Of a DNA stretch of 64,000 bases, positions 53,386-63,190 are shown one piece after another (within the stretch, counting starts at the first letter, position 1; each line of letters opens with the position of its first letter). Origin of the DNA: JALNYB01 sp963676235 (GTDB taxonomy: Archaea > Thermoplasmatota > Thermoplasmata > Methanomassiliicoccales > Methanomethylophilaceae); contig OY781044.1 in NCBI GenBank assembly GCA_963676235.1, positions 1,488,001-1,552,000 on the forward strand, in the 5' to 3' direction. The translations under genes were made by a program, and so were the position numbers. Under the pieces are notes generated by a model. It had not been told where the DNA came from, made no database searches, and was given only the letters and a program-made list of their open reading frames with translations.

Positions 53386-54040
53386 ACATTTTCTTAAAGC
53401 CACGGCCTATCCATTGTCCGATGGACTTTATTCCATACTTCAGAGAACCCTTCATACGCCTACTCTTGCTGCTAGCTTTAGCTTCTCCTCTCATGAGGGC
53501 TGCAACGACCTCCTGCCATGTTGTAAGGCCGTCAGGAAGGTCTACATAACCATGACCTATGCGTGTAGGGGAATGGGCATCGCTTCCTGCAGAACTGGGT
53601 TTTCCGATCTTTGCAGCAAGTTTTTCAGATTTTTTATTGGCACCCCTTACAGAACGGGCATTCCTCGCTTCGGTTCCATCGAAATTATAGGATAATGTGT
53701 TTTTCTCTCCGATACCCGACCACCATCTGTATGGATGAGCGGCGAATGCGTACCCTCCCGCCTCGTGGATGGCATCGATGGTCTCTTGAATGGACATCCC
53801 TCTCGGGATCTCCTTATTGATGCCGAAAGCAAGAATATGCCCTTCTTTCGAAGATACCTCTTCTCCAGGAATTATTATGACCTTCCCATTATCCTTGATG
53901 TCGAAATACGCTTCAAAACTATTATGATCTGTGATCGCCACGCATCCGAGTCCAACCTGAACTGCCACTTCAACTATCTGATCTGGAGTGGATACACCAT
54001 CGTTTGAATAACACGAATGAACGTGGAGATCTGCCCTCAT
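53384..54040 (-). CDS. PHP-domain metal-dependent phosphoesterase
   Basis: A 218-residue PHP protein. DLHVHSCYSNDG at the N-terminus, ITDHNSF, GEEVSS and AAHPYRW provide metal ligands, with GSDAHS near 145. Members hydrolyse small phosphate esters, nucleotides or cyclic products. ATG 54040 begins directly at the domain and overlaps the metG stop (ATGA); the upstream TTG-like extension would add 16 residues without similarity. It sits in the metG operon; a paralogue lies at 60864. Confidence 0.9.
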   Translation of the reverse strand: MRADLHVHSCYSNDGVSTPDQIVEVAVQVGLGCVAITDHNSFEAYFDIKDNGKVIIIPGEEVSSKEGHILAFGINKEIPRGMSIQETIDAIHEAGGYAFAAHPYRWWSGIGEKNTLSYNFDGTEARNARSVRGANKKSEKLAAKIGKPSSAGSDAHSPTRIGHGYVDLPDGLTTWQEVVAALMRGEAKASSKSRRMKGSLKYGIKSIGQWIGRGFKKM

Positions 54041-56286
54041 CTGACACCTGCACCGTCCTTGATATCGCTCTCTACGGTTGCAACACAATCCTTTCCGTCA
54101 CCTAACGCGATTATGTTGTCGCCATCTATGACCGCTGCGACGTATCTAGGTGCTCCCGCGGGCAATATGATATCTTTGGATGATGACACGAACTTTCCAT
54201 CTTTTACCGACGACACCTTTATCGTCACTTGTTGGAAGGCCTTGTACTCTATGATTGAGGACATATTATCAAGCCCACAGTTGATCTTTGTTCCCAAAGG
54301 TACATCCTGTGAAGGCTTCAGCAACAGAACAGCTGTTCCTCCGATATCCTCATCATCGGCTGCCAAAAGCATTCCAGATGACATGATGCCACGGAGTTTC
54401 GCTGGTTTCAGGTTAGAAACAACGAATACTCTGCGGTTGAGCATTTGATCCCTGGTGTAGAACGCCTTGAGGCCTGCAACGATCTGCCTTGGCTCAGCTT
54501 CTCCGATGTCTACGCTCAGAAGATACAGCTTGTCTGCATCCGGATGATCGTTAACACTGACGATCTGACCTACGCGAAGGTCCAATCTCTTGAAAGCTGC
54601 GAACGGTCCTGTGCACTCTGCAGCCGGTGCGGGTTTGACCTGTGTTGACTCCTCTTCTTTCGGGATATCTATCTTCTTATACACAGGTACAGGCTCAGGA
54701 AGCTTCTGACCAACGGGCAACGGCGTCATAACAGCGTCATAACCCGCGATCTCGACACTTCCGTTGAATCCGAGATACTCCCATATCTTTTGTGATGAAC
54801 TCGGCATGTAAGGCCAGGACATGATGCACAAAGCCTTGACGAGTCTGAGATTATTATTCATTACCCTGCCGCACTGTGCTTTATCGGATTTGATAAGCGC
54901 CCAAGGTTTGACCGAATCGAAATACCTGTTTCCGAAACGAGACAATTCCATGACGGCTTTGAATCCCTTCTTGAAATCGCATCTGGAGATGCAATCATCG
55001 TACTCTTCAAAAGCCGCCTTGATAGCGTCCGTGACTTCCTTTGAATCAATATCGGAATCTGCTTCAGGTATCTCGCCGAAGTTCTTTGCAGTGAAACTCA
55101 AACATCTGTGATAGAAATTACCTAATGCCGCAACAAGTTCACTGTTAACCTTTGTTTGGAAATCCTCCCATGTGAACTCTGAATCATGAGTATCAGGCAT
55201 ATTTATGGACAGGTAGTATCTAACCGCGTCAGCGTCGTATTTCTCCAATACTGTTGGAACATCGATGGCCCCTCCGCGACTCTTGGATAGTTTTCCGCCA
55301 TTGAACATCAGATATTCATTGGCTGGTATGTCATATGGAAGATTCATGTTTCCTATGCCCATCAGGATAGCGGGCCAGATGATGGAATGGAATGGGATGT
55401 TGTCCTTTCCGATGAAATAATAATGTTTACAATCTGGATTCTGCCAGAATTCTTTCCAGTAATCAGGTTTTCCGATCATATTTGAATATTCAATAGATGC
55501 ACTGAGATATCCAATGACGGCCTCGAACCAAACATAGATGACCTTGTCATCCCATCCTTCTATCGGTACAGGAATACCCCAGGACATGTCCCTGGTGATG
55601 GCACGATCGAACAGACCTTCTTTCAGCCAATTCGTTGTGAATGTATTGACATTAGATCTCCAATATGTCTTATCCTTGAGATAATCTAAAAGCGATTCGT
55701 CGAATGCACTGAGTTTCAAGAAATAATGCTCTGTGGGCCTTACCTCTGGTTCGGCTCCACATTGTATACAATGCGGTGACTTCAGATCTCCGGGTTCGAA
55801 TGTGGTTCCGCAGCTGTCACACTGATCGCTACGTACGTTCTCTGCTCCGCATTTGGGACATGTTCCCTCTACATATCTGTCAGGAAGAAATTTATTACAT
55901 TTTGCACAATAGTACTGGTTTGTCTCTTTTGTGTAAAGATATCCCTTTGACAAAAGATCCTTGAAAATATCCTGGACAACCTTGATATGAGTATCGCAAT
56001 GTGTCTTATTGAAAAGTGAATATTCTATACCCAGATCCTCGATCGCCTTCTTATTGATATTGTGATATCTGTCAGCTATGACCAACGGAGTCACTCCCTC
56101 CTTCTCGGCGGTAACTGTTATCGGTGTTCCGTGCTGATCGGATCCTCCGACCATGAGAACCTCGTTACCTTTCAAGCGATTGTACCTGCTGAATATATCG
56201 GGAGGCAGAAGCGAACCTGCAACATGTCCGAGATGTATCGGACCATTTGCATACGGCCAAGCTATGTTAATACAGACTTTTGACAT
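54037..56286 (-). CDS. metG: methionyl-tRNA synthetase with C-terminal EMAP tRNA-binding domain
   Basis: 749 residues, class I synthetase. HIGH motif HLGHVAG (about 18-24); KMSKS motif as KLSKSRGG near 335; a double zinc knuckle CPKCGAE/CDSCG ahead of it. The C-terminal 110 residues are an EMAP-II/Trbp111 OB-fold (RLDLRVGQIVSV, LRGIMSSGMLLAA). ATG 56286 is preferred over TTG 56295. Charges tRNA-Met for both initiation and elongation. Confidence 0.96.
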   Translation of the reverse strand: MSKVCINIAWPYANGPIHLGHVAGSLLPPDIFSRYNRLKGNEVLMVGGSDQHGTPITVTAEKEGVTPLVIADRYHNINKKAIEDLGIEYSLFNKTHCDTHIKVVQDIFKDLLSKGYLYTKETNQYYCAKCNKFLPDRYVEGTCPKCGAENVRSDQCDSCGTTFEPGDLKSPHCIQCGAEPEVRPTEHYFLKLSAFDESLLDYLKDKTYWRSNVNTFTTNWLKEGLFDRAITRDMSWGIPVPIEGWDDKVIYVWFEAVIGYLSASIEYSNMIGKPDYWKEFWQNPDCKHYYFIGKDNIPFHSIIWPAILMGIGNMNLPYDIPANEYLMFNGGKLSKSRGGAIDVPTVLEKYDADAVRYYLSINMPDTHDSEFTWEDFQTKVNSELVAALGNFYHRCLSFTAKNFGEIPEADSDIDSKEVTDAIKAAFEEYDDCISRCDFKKGFKAVMELSRFGNRYFDSVKPWALIKSDKAQCGRVMNNNLRLVKALCIMSWPYMPSSSQKIWEYLGFNGSVEIAGYDAVMTPLPVGQKLPEPVPVYKKIDIPKEEESTQVKPAPAAECTGPFAAFKRLDLRVGQIVSVNDHPDADKLYLLSVDIGEAEPRQIVAGLKAFYTRDQMLNRRVFVVSNLKPAKLRGIMSSGMLLAADDEDIGGTAVLLLKPSQDVPLGTKINCGLDNMSSIIEYKAFQQVTIKVSSVKDGKFVSSSKDIILPAGAPRYVAAVIDGDNIIALGDGKDCVATVESDIKDGAGVR

Positions 56287-56424
56287 TTGAACCAAACGGT
56301 TGATTGCAGATAATAGTAATAAACGTGTTGGGAATCTATTCGAGATAATTGAGAAAAAACAATTGAATTTAACACAATACGCATCGGTATGAGATATTGA
56401 TGATATTTTTGAAAGTTAAAGCTT

Positions 56425-56466
56425 GATAAGACTGCCCCTGACAACTGTCCATGGGACAATCTTATC
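56425..56466 (-). terminator. 14-bp hairpin between the MATE gene and metG
   Basis: GATAAGATTGTCCC and GGGGCAGTCTTATC (minus strand) pair along all 14 positions, with two G-U pairs. The loop contains a further GACA/TGTC mini-stem. In plus-strand RNA those two would be C/A mismatches, so the element acts on the minus strand. It starts about 50 nt after the MATE stop and lies about 140 nt before metG. Terminator of the MATE gene or leader structure of metG. Confidence 0.5.
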
Positions 56467-56518
56467 GAATTATGTATTTGACTTATAGAGTATATATAAA
56501 GAGCACTCGAAAAATAGG

Positions 56519-57898
56519 TCAAATATCAATTATTTTCCTATTATTTAGATCTACGCCCTTTGATACTACATGAGCGAAATATGCCATCAAGAATCCTCCG
56601 AAGACCTCACTTACTATCATTGCTATCCATAGAGACCCCAATGTTCCCACTGTGTATGCCATGACGAAAAATGATCCTGTGAGCACTGTATTCCTTATCA
56701 GCGTCGATACCATTGTGACATTGGCACGATTCATAGACAACAATAATGCCTGTCCGGTGAATACCAATGCCATGAACGGCACCAATACTGCAAAAGAATA
56801 GATCATTCTTACCGTTTCATCATGCATGTACAACATATCTGGGGCGTATGTGAAGGCCGAAGCGATATAACCGGCCCCCAATGCCATTATTGCCGACAGT
56901 ACAATCAACCAGATCAATGATAATTTTAGAGAATAACGATATGCCGTGTATATCAGATCGTATCTCTTCATTCCGAATTCTGCAGAACATGCTGATACCA
57001 TGGCTGCACCCAAAGCCTGTGTGGGTATCATCAGAATGAATGCCAATCTCCATCCTATCGTGTAAATGGCTACAGCATCTGTTCCGCCGATCATGATCAC
57101 ACAAATGTTATTGCCTATGTTGAAGACACTCATTATGATAAGCTCGATAGATTCAGGAAGACCTACATTGAGGATCTCCTTTTGAGAACTGATATTGAAC
57201 CTCATTGCACTTAGCTTCAGTTCAAGAAACATTCCTTTCTTTGCAAAATACCAATATAGTCCCAATATCACCGAAGCTGCAAACGCTATGACGGTTGCCC
57301 AAGCAGCCCCTGCGACACCCCATCCAAAAGTGTATATGAATATGGGATCAAGAACGAGATTTATTATCGCGGCCAGGATCTGAATGTAAACAGATTTCCT
57401 TATCGCACCTTCTCCTCTGAGGATACCTGACAGCATTCCACTCATGAGAATCAATATAGTGGACATGTAGATCGGATATGCATATGCCAAAGAATCCTCG
57501 ATCGCGCCACCTGCACCTATGGCCATCAACAAAGGTCTTGCTGTCAGCAGAAGTATCGGCGTTAAGATTACCCCTACGATGATCATCATCGTAATGGATT
57601 GAGATGCCAATAAACTCGCTCTATGTCTATCGTGCTTCCCGATGTTTCTTGCGATGGAGGCGGCCGCACCTATTCCGAGACCATTGCCGATACTTACTGC
57701 GATCGAATAAATCGGATAAACGATACCCAATGCAGCCAATGCCGAACCTCCGAGGCCAGTCACCCAAATGCTGTCGACTATGTTATTTCCCTGCTGAACT
57801 ATGAAAGCTACCGCTATAGGTATCGAAAAAAGCAAAATTGCTTTCTTCGGGTCTCCAAGCATTGTTTGGACATCCTTTGTAGCGGAAATATCCTCCAT
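56519..57898 (-). CDS. MATE-family multidrug/Na+ efflux transporter
   Basis: A 459-residue protein with twelve predicted membrane helices in two homologous halves. Family features include FSIPIAVAFIVQQGNNIVD and GLGIGAAASIARNIGKHD. Exports organic cations or metabolites in exchange for Na+ or H+. The start lies 84 bp from divergent ABCE1. Single gene. Confidence 0.93.
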   Translation of the reverse strand: MEDISATKDVQTMLGDPKKAILLFSIPIAVAFIVQQGNNIVDSIWVTGLGGSALAALGIVYPIYSIAVSIGNGLGIGAAASIARNIGKHDRHRASLLASQSITMMIIVGVILTPILLLTARPLLMAIGAGGAIEDSLAYAYPIYMSTILILMSGMLSGILRGEGAIRKSVYIQILAAIINLVLDPIFIYTFGWGVAGAAWATVIAFAASVILGLYWYFAKKGMFLELKLSAMRFNISSQKEILNVGLPESIELIIMSVFNIGNNICVIMIGGTDAVAIYTIGWRLAFILMIPTQALGAAMVSACSAEFGMKRYDLIYTAYRYSLKLSLIWLIVLSAIMALGAGYIASAFTYAPDMLYMHDETVRMIYSFAVLVPFMALVFTGQALLLSMNRANVTMVSTLIRNTVLTGSFFVMAYTVGTLGSLWIAMIVSEVFGGFLMAYFAHVVSKGVDLNNRKIIDI

Positions 57899-57982
57899 AT
57901 TCCCACCGTAGATGCCTTAAGTAAAAAATGATTGGCTTTAACACCTTAAACATTAAATCATACTTCATGTTAAACGTTCCAT

Positions 57983-59758
57983 ATGCGAATAGCGGCCGTT
58001 CTGCAGGACAGATGTCAAAATAAGAAATGCAATAAAGAATGCGTTAATTTCTGTCCTCTTATGAGGACAGGTGTAGAATGCATAACATTTGGTGAAAAAG
58101 GTAAACCTATCATTTCGGAAACACTGTGTCAAGGCTGCGGTATATGTATCAACAAATGTCAATTCGGTGCTATCAAGATCATCGGCCTTGCAGACGAACT
58201 TAAAGACGAAATGGTCCACCAATATGGCGAGAACTCGTTCCGTCTATACAGATTGCCCGTTCCTAAAAAGGGACTTATCACCGGTATCCTTGGACCAAAC
58301 GGTATAGGAAAGACGACGGCCATAAAGATCCTATCAGGAATCGAGATACCTAACCTTGGAAATTTTAATGAACCTCCCGACAAAGAGGCCGTTCTGAAAC
58401 ATTTCGCAGGAACGGAACTTCATGATTATCTGGAAAACGTATATGCCGGAAAAACGAAGATCGCAATGAAACCACAGTATGTGGATAAACTTCCAGAGAA
58501 TGTGAAGGGTGTCGTCAGAGATCTTCTTGGAAGGGTCCAAGAAAGAATGACACTCGAAGAAGCCGCCAAGGCCTTCGATCTTGATGAAGTACTTGACAGA
58601 GAAATATCTAAACTCTCGGGAGGAGAACTTCAACGCTTGGCCATGGCTGCCACGATGATGAAGGAAGCAGATGTTTACTTCTTCGATGAACCAACATCCT
58701 ATCTCGATATATATCAGAGAGTCAAGATGGCCAGGCTCATCAAAGAGCTCAGCAAGGACAAACAGGTGATGGTGATTGAACACGACCTTGCCATACTTGA
58801 TTATCTGGCAGATAATGTAAGCGTCGTTTACGGTTCCGAAGGCGCTTATGGAGTATTCACTCTTGCAAGACAGGTCAGGACCGCTATCAATGTCTATCTG
58901 GATGGCTACCTTCCGGAAGAGAACATCAAATTCAGGGAAAGGCCGATCGAATTCGAATCCGCCCCCATGGGAAGAACACAGTGGAACACACCCGATCTGA
59001 TCGAATTCGAACACATCTCAAAGGATTTTGGAGAATTCAGGCTCGATATCGATAAAGGATCTGTGAAGATCGGAGAATCCGTAGGTATCGTAGGACCTAA
59101 TGCGACAGGAAAGACCACTTTCGTGAAAATGCTCGCTGGTGTCATTGAACCGGATGAGGGAAAACTGAACACGATGGTGAAAGTAGCCTACAAGCCTCAG
59201 TATATCAACGGAGATTACGATGGCACGGTTCAAGAACTATTATTCGCCCAAGCATACGACACTGTGAACTCAAGTTTCTTCGAGGGGGAAGTATTGGTTC
59301 CATTGAGTATGAAAACACTTATGGAAAAGGACGTCAGGACTCTATCGGGTGGAGAACTTCAGAGATTGGCCATCACGATCTGTTTAGCAACAGAAGCGGA
59401 CATATATCTTTTCGATGAACCTTCTGCGTACCTTGATTCCAATCAGAGGATGAATGCCGCAAAGACCATCAGAAGAATGATGGAGAAGACAGGCCGTAGC
59501 GGAATGATCGTAGACCATGACATCTACTTCATCGATATGGTATCGGATTCGCTGATGGTATTCGGCGGAGATCCTGGACACCACGGTATCGGGGAAGGTC
59601 CATTCGATATGAGGATTGGAATGAACAAGTTCCTTTCAGCAGTGGATATAACATTCAGAAGAGACGCAGATACACATAGGCCCAGGATCAATAAACCGGA
59701 CTCCAGATTGGATAGGGAACAGAAATCCAAAGGCGAATACTACTATGCCCAACTCTGA
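57983..59758 (+). CDS. abce1: ABCE1 (Rli1) ribosome recycling ATPase
   Basis: A 591-residue protein. Two [4Fe-4S] clusters at the N-terminus (CQNKKCNKEC...C and CQGCGICINKCQFGA). ABC domain 1 has GPNGIGKTT near 110 and LSGGELQRLA; domain 2 has GPNATGKTT near 375 and a second LSGGELQRLA. A hinge and C-terminal domain follow. It splits terminated ribosomes into subunits with aRF1/aPelota. Essential in archaea. Confidence 0.97.
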   Translation: MRIAAVLQDRCQNKKCNKECVNFCPLMRTGVECITFGEKGKPIISETLCQGCGICINKCQFGAIKIIGLADELKDEMVHQYGENSFRLYRLPVPKKGLITGILGPNGIGKTTAIKILSGIEIPNLGNFNEPPDKEAVLKHFAGTELHDYLENVYAGKTKIAMKPQYVDKLPENVKGVVRDLLGRVQERMTLEEAAKAFDLDEVLDREISKLSGGELQRLAMAATMMKEADVYFFDEPTSYLDIYQRVKMARLIKELSKDKQVMVIEHDLAILDYLADNVSVVYGSEGAYGVFTLARQVRTAINVYLDGYLPEENIKFRERPIEFESAPMGRTQWNTPDLIEFEHISKDFGEFRLDIDKGSVKIGESVGIVGPNATGKTTFVKMLAGVIEPDEGKLNTMVKVAYKPQYINGDYDGTVQELLFAQAYDTVNSSFFEGEVLVPLSMKTLMEKDVRTLSGGELQRLAITICLATEADIYLFDEPSAYLDSNQRMNAAKTIRRMMEKTGRSGMIVDHDIYFIDMVSDSLMVFGGDPGHHGIGEGPFDMRIGMNKFLSAVDITFRRDADTHRPRINKPDSRLDREQKSKGEYYYAQL

Positions 59759-59785
59759 TATATCTTGAATATAGCTCAACTTTGC

Positions 59786-60781
59786 TCACATAACACTCTG
59801 TGTGAGATCCGGATATATCGCCATGAGTGCTAGATAAATCATGTATATTGCGAATAGAAGCAATCCTTCCGATCTTCTGATTTTATTGTCACTCTTGATT
59901 ATAATATACATCAGAACCGTCATCAAGATCATAACTGGCATATGGAATACAAGCATGTAATGAGTTATCGGAACGGTTGTGAATAACAATCCTATACCAA
60001 GTGCGAAAAAACAATTGAACACTATACTTCCAACAATATTACTTACAACCAACTCATTCTCATGACGATAAGCTGCTACCAAACATATGCACAATTCAGG
60101 CAGAGAGGTTCCAACTGCCACTACAAGCAATCCTACCAATAGATCGGATACACCCAATATGGCAGACAGTTCTACAGCACCTTTGATGAATGCCTGAGCA
60201 CCAAAATACAATACAATGATGCCGACAACAACCAGTATGCAACTGATCCACATCGGAGTCGTGTTGTGCTCAGCCTCCAGTATATCCGGATCTATTGTTT
60301 TCTCTGTGTTCGGAACATCCTTCTTCAGATAATACACGGCACCGACAAATATGAAAAGTGAAACAACTAAGATTATACCCTCGACCCAACCAAGAGATCC
60401 TCTGAGTGCCATCACTGTGATGACCACTGTGGATATAAGCATGGAAATCAATTCGAATCTTATCTGTTTATAGTCACAAATGATCGGAGATATTATCGCA
60501 GCCAGAGCTATAGCAAGCCCTATGTTAGCAATATTGCTTCCTACGATATTTCCTACGATGATCTGCGGATTTGCAGAACTCACCAAAGAGGTTATTGCTT
60601 CGGGGGCAGAAGATCCGAATGCCACAACAGTAAGACCGACCACGAATGGCGTGACTCCTAATCTTAATGCCATCTTCTTGGCGCCGTCGACCATCCATTC
60701 TGAACCATAATAGAGAAGGATGATTCCGATCGGTATCCCAAGCAACACCCATGACATCAACCTCTGTATATGTTCAGTCAT
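59786..60781 (-). CDS. Na+/Ca2+ (CaCA) antiporter
   Basis: A 331-residue membrane protein of the cation/Ca2+ exchanger family. The two inverted alpha-repeats are seen: GSSAPEAITSLVSS with NIVGSNIANIG (first half) and GTSLPELCICLVAA with NIVGSIVFNC (second half). Exchanges Ca2+ for Na+ or H+. Single gene; its promoter faces the second PHP gene. Confidence 0.94.
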   Translation of the reverse strand: MTEHIQRLMSWVLLGIPIGIILLYYGSEWMVDGAKKMALRLGVTPFVVGLTVVAFGSSAPEAITSLVSSANPQIIVGNIVGSNIANIGLAIALAAIISPIICDYKQIRFELISMLISTVVITVMALRGSLGWVEGIILVVSLFIFVGAVYYLKKDVPNTEKTIDPDILEAEHNTTPMWISCILVVVGIIVLYFGAQAFIKGAVELSAILGVSDLLVGLLVVAVGTSLPELCICLVAAYRHENELVVSNIVGSIVFNCFFALGIGLLFTTVPITHYMLVFHMPVMILMTVLMYIIIKSDNKIRRSEGLLLFAIYMIYLALMAIYPDLTQSVM

Positions 60782-60863
60782 TTAACCATTTTCTATAGGT
60801 GTGGCTCGATTGACAATGATGTTAATTATATAATTATAAATACAGTTAACTTACTTTAACCGC

Positions 60864-61823
60864 ATGGAAAGGATGGGAAAGGCCGATACTCATGTTCATA
60901 CAGAGTATTCTGGTTTTACCGGTCTAGGTGTTTTAAAGTTCCCTGAATCGGTAACTATGCCTGAGAAGCAGGTAGACCGTGCGAGAAAGAACGGAATGGA
61001 CGTTCTTTGTATTACGGATCACAATGAAGTTGCCGGTGGTTTTGTAGCTCAAAAATATGCCAAACAATTCGACGATATCGAAATCATAGTCGGAGATGAG
61101 ATAATGACCAATGACGGAGAGATCATAGGTCTTTTCCTAACAGAAAAACCGAAATCGTTCCTTTCCATAGAAGAAACGGTTGATGGGATCAGAGAACAGG
61201 GCGGACTCACCATTGCGCCTCATCCTTTCAGTTTCCATGTACATGGATTGAAAGAAAGGATCTTCGATATAGATCTTGACGGATTTGAAGTTCTGAATGG
61301 CGGTCATCCAGATGCATATTCCAACTATTTCGCGCAACGCGTGATGGATAGATATCCGGGAAGATGGGCACCCATCTCCGCCAGCGACGGACATTCCAAT
61401 TATACTGTAGGATATAATTGGACAGAATTCGAAGGTCGCACGGCAGAGGATCTGAGAAAAGCCATCCTCGATAAAAAAACTGTTCCGAAAGGAGTCGTCA
61501 CACCTGTACTGGGATCGGTACAATGGAGCCTAGAGGTTGTAATGGGCGGAGAAAAACTCATGTACAAGGCTCTTAAGAACAAACTTCCCGGAGACAATGC
61601 TCTTGTTGAAAAGATAAATAATCTCACAGACCTGAAGAAGATCGCAGGCATCATCGGCGGAGCAATGTATACCTTCCCCCCTATAATGTTCCTGGCAACA
61701 TTATTGAGCACTTCCTATCTCAACCGCGGTGCAAAACGCATGCTGAAAGATGCAGAACAAAGACTGAAAGATATCGACGATATCATCGCTAACATTCCCA
61801 ACGCACCCAATCGTCCAGAATGA
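60864..61823 (+). CDS. PHP-domain protein with C-terminal hydrophobic region
   Basis: A 319-residue protein. Residues 1-215 form the PHP phosphoesterase domain (KADTHVHTEYSG, ITDHNEV, GDEIMT, APHPFSFHVHG, SASDGHSN). The remaining 100 carry a helical part with one or two hydrophobic segments (about 258-290), so membrane attachment is possible. AT-rich TATA-like sequence at about 60825-60840 suggests a leaderless mRNA. Paralogue of the gene at 53384 with a longer tail. Confidence 0.88.
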   Translation: MERMGKADTHVHTEYSGFTGLGVLKFPESVTMPEKQVDRARKNGMDVLCITDHNEVAGGFVAQKYAKQFDDIEIIVGDEIMTNDGEIIGLFLTEKPKSFLSIEETVDGIREQGGLTIAPHPFSFHVHGLKERIFDIDLDGFEVLNGGHPDAYSNYFAQRVMDRYPGRWAPISASDGHSNYTVGYNWTEFEGRTAEDLRKAILDKKTVPKGVVTPVLGSVQWSLEVVMGGEKLMYKALKNKLPGDNALVEKINNLTDLKKIAGIIGGAMYTFPPIMFLATLLSTSYLNRGAKRMLKDAEQRLKDIDDIIANIPNAPNRPE

Positions 61824-61877
61824 TTTTTTGAACATAGCTTTTATTAACGAACACTCTGGTATTATTTTGATGATATA

Positions 61878-62213
61878 ATGCCTTCCACAGTAATATCAAA
61901 AATGAATACATGTTCAAAGACCAGCAAAGTCACAGTGACTCTGCGTGAAGATGGCGACCTTGATGTCAAAATCGTCTCAGACTGTCCACATATACAAGAA
62001 TATGCTGAAAAACTTACAAAAATAACAGCTGAAGATGCTGTAGACTTCTCGAAGAGTAAAATTCAAGACCCGATCATAAGATCAAGCGTATCTGCACCAT
62101 GCCTTACACCAAACGCAGTATTCGATGCAGCATGGATGGAATTAGGAATGCTTTCAAAGTCATTGGTAAAAAAGGTAGAAAATAACAACTTAGACTTCAT
62201 TCACAATGAATGA
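61878..62213 (+). CDS. small conserved protein, possibly DUF6951-like
   Basis: A 111-residue soluble protein. Cys at CSKTSK, DCPH and APCLTPNAVFDAAW, and a tail GMLSKSLVKKV. The pattern reminds me of a small archaeal/bacterial DUF (DUF6951), which I cannot confirm. The three Cys may bind a metal or be redox-active. Its stop overlaps the next gene by 8 nt. Confidence 0.7.
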   Translation: MPSTVISKMNTCSKTSKVTVTLREDGDLDVKIVSDCPHIQEYAEKLTKITAEDAVDFSKSKIQDPIIRSSVSAPCLTPNAVFDAAWMELGMLSKSLVKKVENNNLDFIHNE

Positions 62214-62574
62214 TGTGCATGATATTATGACAGAAAACATTCAGATATACAAGATATCTGTGAATATCCCGGAAGAATATGCAAATGAACTGATGGATTC
62301 TGTCAATGACGTCATGGATCCCATATATCCTGGTTACGAAAGAACGTTTACCACATTCCATGTAAAAGGAACATGGAAAACATTGAAAGGTTCTCACCCC
62401 TATAATGGAAAGGCAGGAGAAATAACAATAGCTAATGAGGTTAGAATAGAATTCGCAGCATATGGTAAGAATCTGGAATCGATTATCAATAAAATAATAG
62501 AAATCCATCCCTATGAAGAACCTGGAATAGATGTTATACCTATGATCGGTTGGAAGGACCTTATTCGTCCTTGA
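62206..62574 (+). CDS. NIF3/YqfO insert-domain-like (CutA-like fold) protein
   Basis: A 122-residue protein matching the ferredoxin-like insert of YqfO/NIF3 proteins: VNIPEEYANELMDSVND, then RTFTTFHVKGTW, and the C-terminal HPYEEPGIDVIPM. The HPYEEPAxDVxP motif is typical of this domain, also found alone. Role unknown; trimer formation and metal binding are known for the fold. Overlaps the preceding gene, so the two are co-expressed. Confidence 0.8.
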   Translation: MNDVHDIMTENIQIYKISVNIPEEYANELMDSVNDVMDPIYPGYERTFTTFHVKGTWKTLKGSHPYNGKAGEITIANEVRIEFAAYGKNLESIINKIIEIHPYEEPGIDVIPMIGWKDLIRP

Positions 62575-63190
62575 GTTTCACAGTGTATATTCCGTCAAAT
62601 GTCTTCTGAAGTTTGAATATCTTATGACTCTGCTTCCTGTATTTGAGATCTTCTTCTGACAGAATACCCATCTCATAATACTCATCGAGAGCTTGATCTC
62701 CTGCGTCATAATCGAATCTGACCCCTACGAGAACATTGACCTTATAATTACGACAGTTTAATCTCTCGGGTATGTGACCATTACTCTTTGCGAACAACTC
62801 TTTCTTGATCTTCGGTATAAGTGCCAGACATTCATTGCAGCACTCTAGACATCTGTCGTAATCCTTGGCTCCAAAATATGCGGGAATAATTTCTTCTAGA
62901 ATATAGAATTGCTCGATATCATGCATCTTGATCTGTCTGCTGTATTCTCCGACAACAATCGCAAATTTGTAGTTTTCATCTTCATTTGCTTTTAAAACAA
63001 TCGATCTAAGGAATGCATATCTGGACGAAGTATCAGATTCTTTGAGATATCTTCCTAATTTGACCTTTTCCTGGTCGTTAAGACCGGTATACCATTTTCC
63101 AAGATCAACATCAACGATCTCCGGCGGCAGATCCCTAGACTTATTGAAAAGCATATACCTGTATCTTCTAACTGGTAATAAAAACTTCAC
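62561..63190 (-). CDS. conserved protein of unknown function, TPR-like helices
   Basis: Up to 209 residues (GTG 63190 overlapping the CDF gene stop; an ATG at 63154 gives 197). No family recognised. Mainly helical, with FAIVVGEYSRQIKMHD and AKDYDRCLECCNECLALIPK patterns resembling tetratricopeptide repeats. A CNECL/CRNYK set might bind a metal. Downstream partner of the CDF gene. Overlaps the convergent NIF3-like gene by 14 nt. Confidence 0.75.
   Translation of the reverse strand: MKFLLPVRRYRYMLFNKSRDLPPEIVDVDLGKWYTGLNDQEKVKLGRYLKESDTSSRYAFLRSIVLKANEDENYKFAIVVGEYSRQIKMHDIEQFYILEEIIPAYFGAKDYDRCLECCNECLALIPKIKKELFAKSNGHIPERLNCRNYKVNVLVGVRFDYDAGDQALDEYYEMGILSEEDLKYRKQSHKIFKLQKTFDGIYTVKLKDE

Noticed and set aside
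58334..59014. 226-residue minus-strand ORF
   Set aside because: Antisense to the highly conserved ABCE1 gene.
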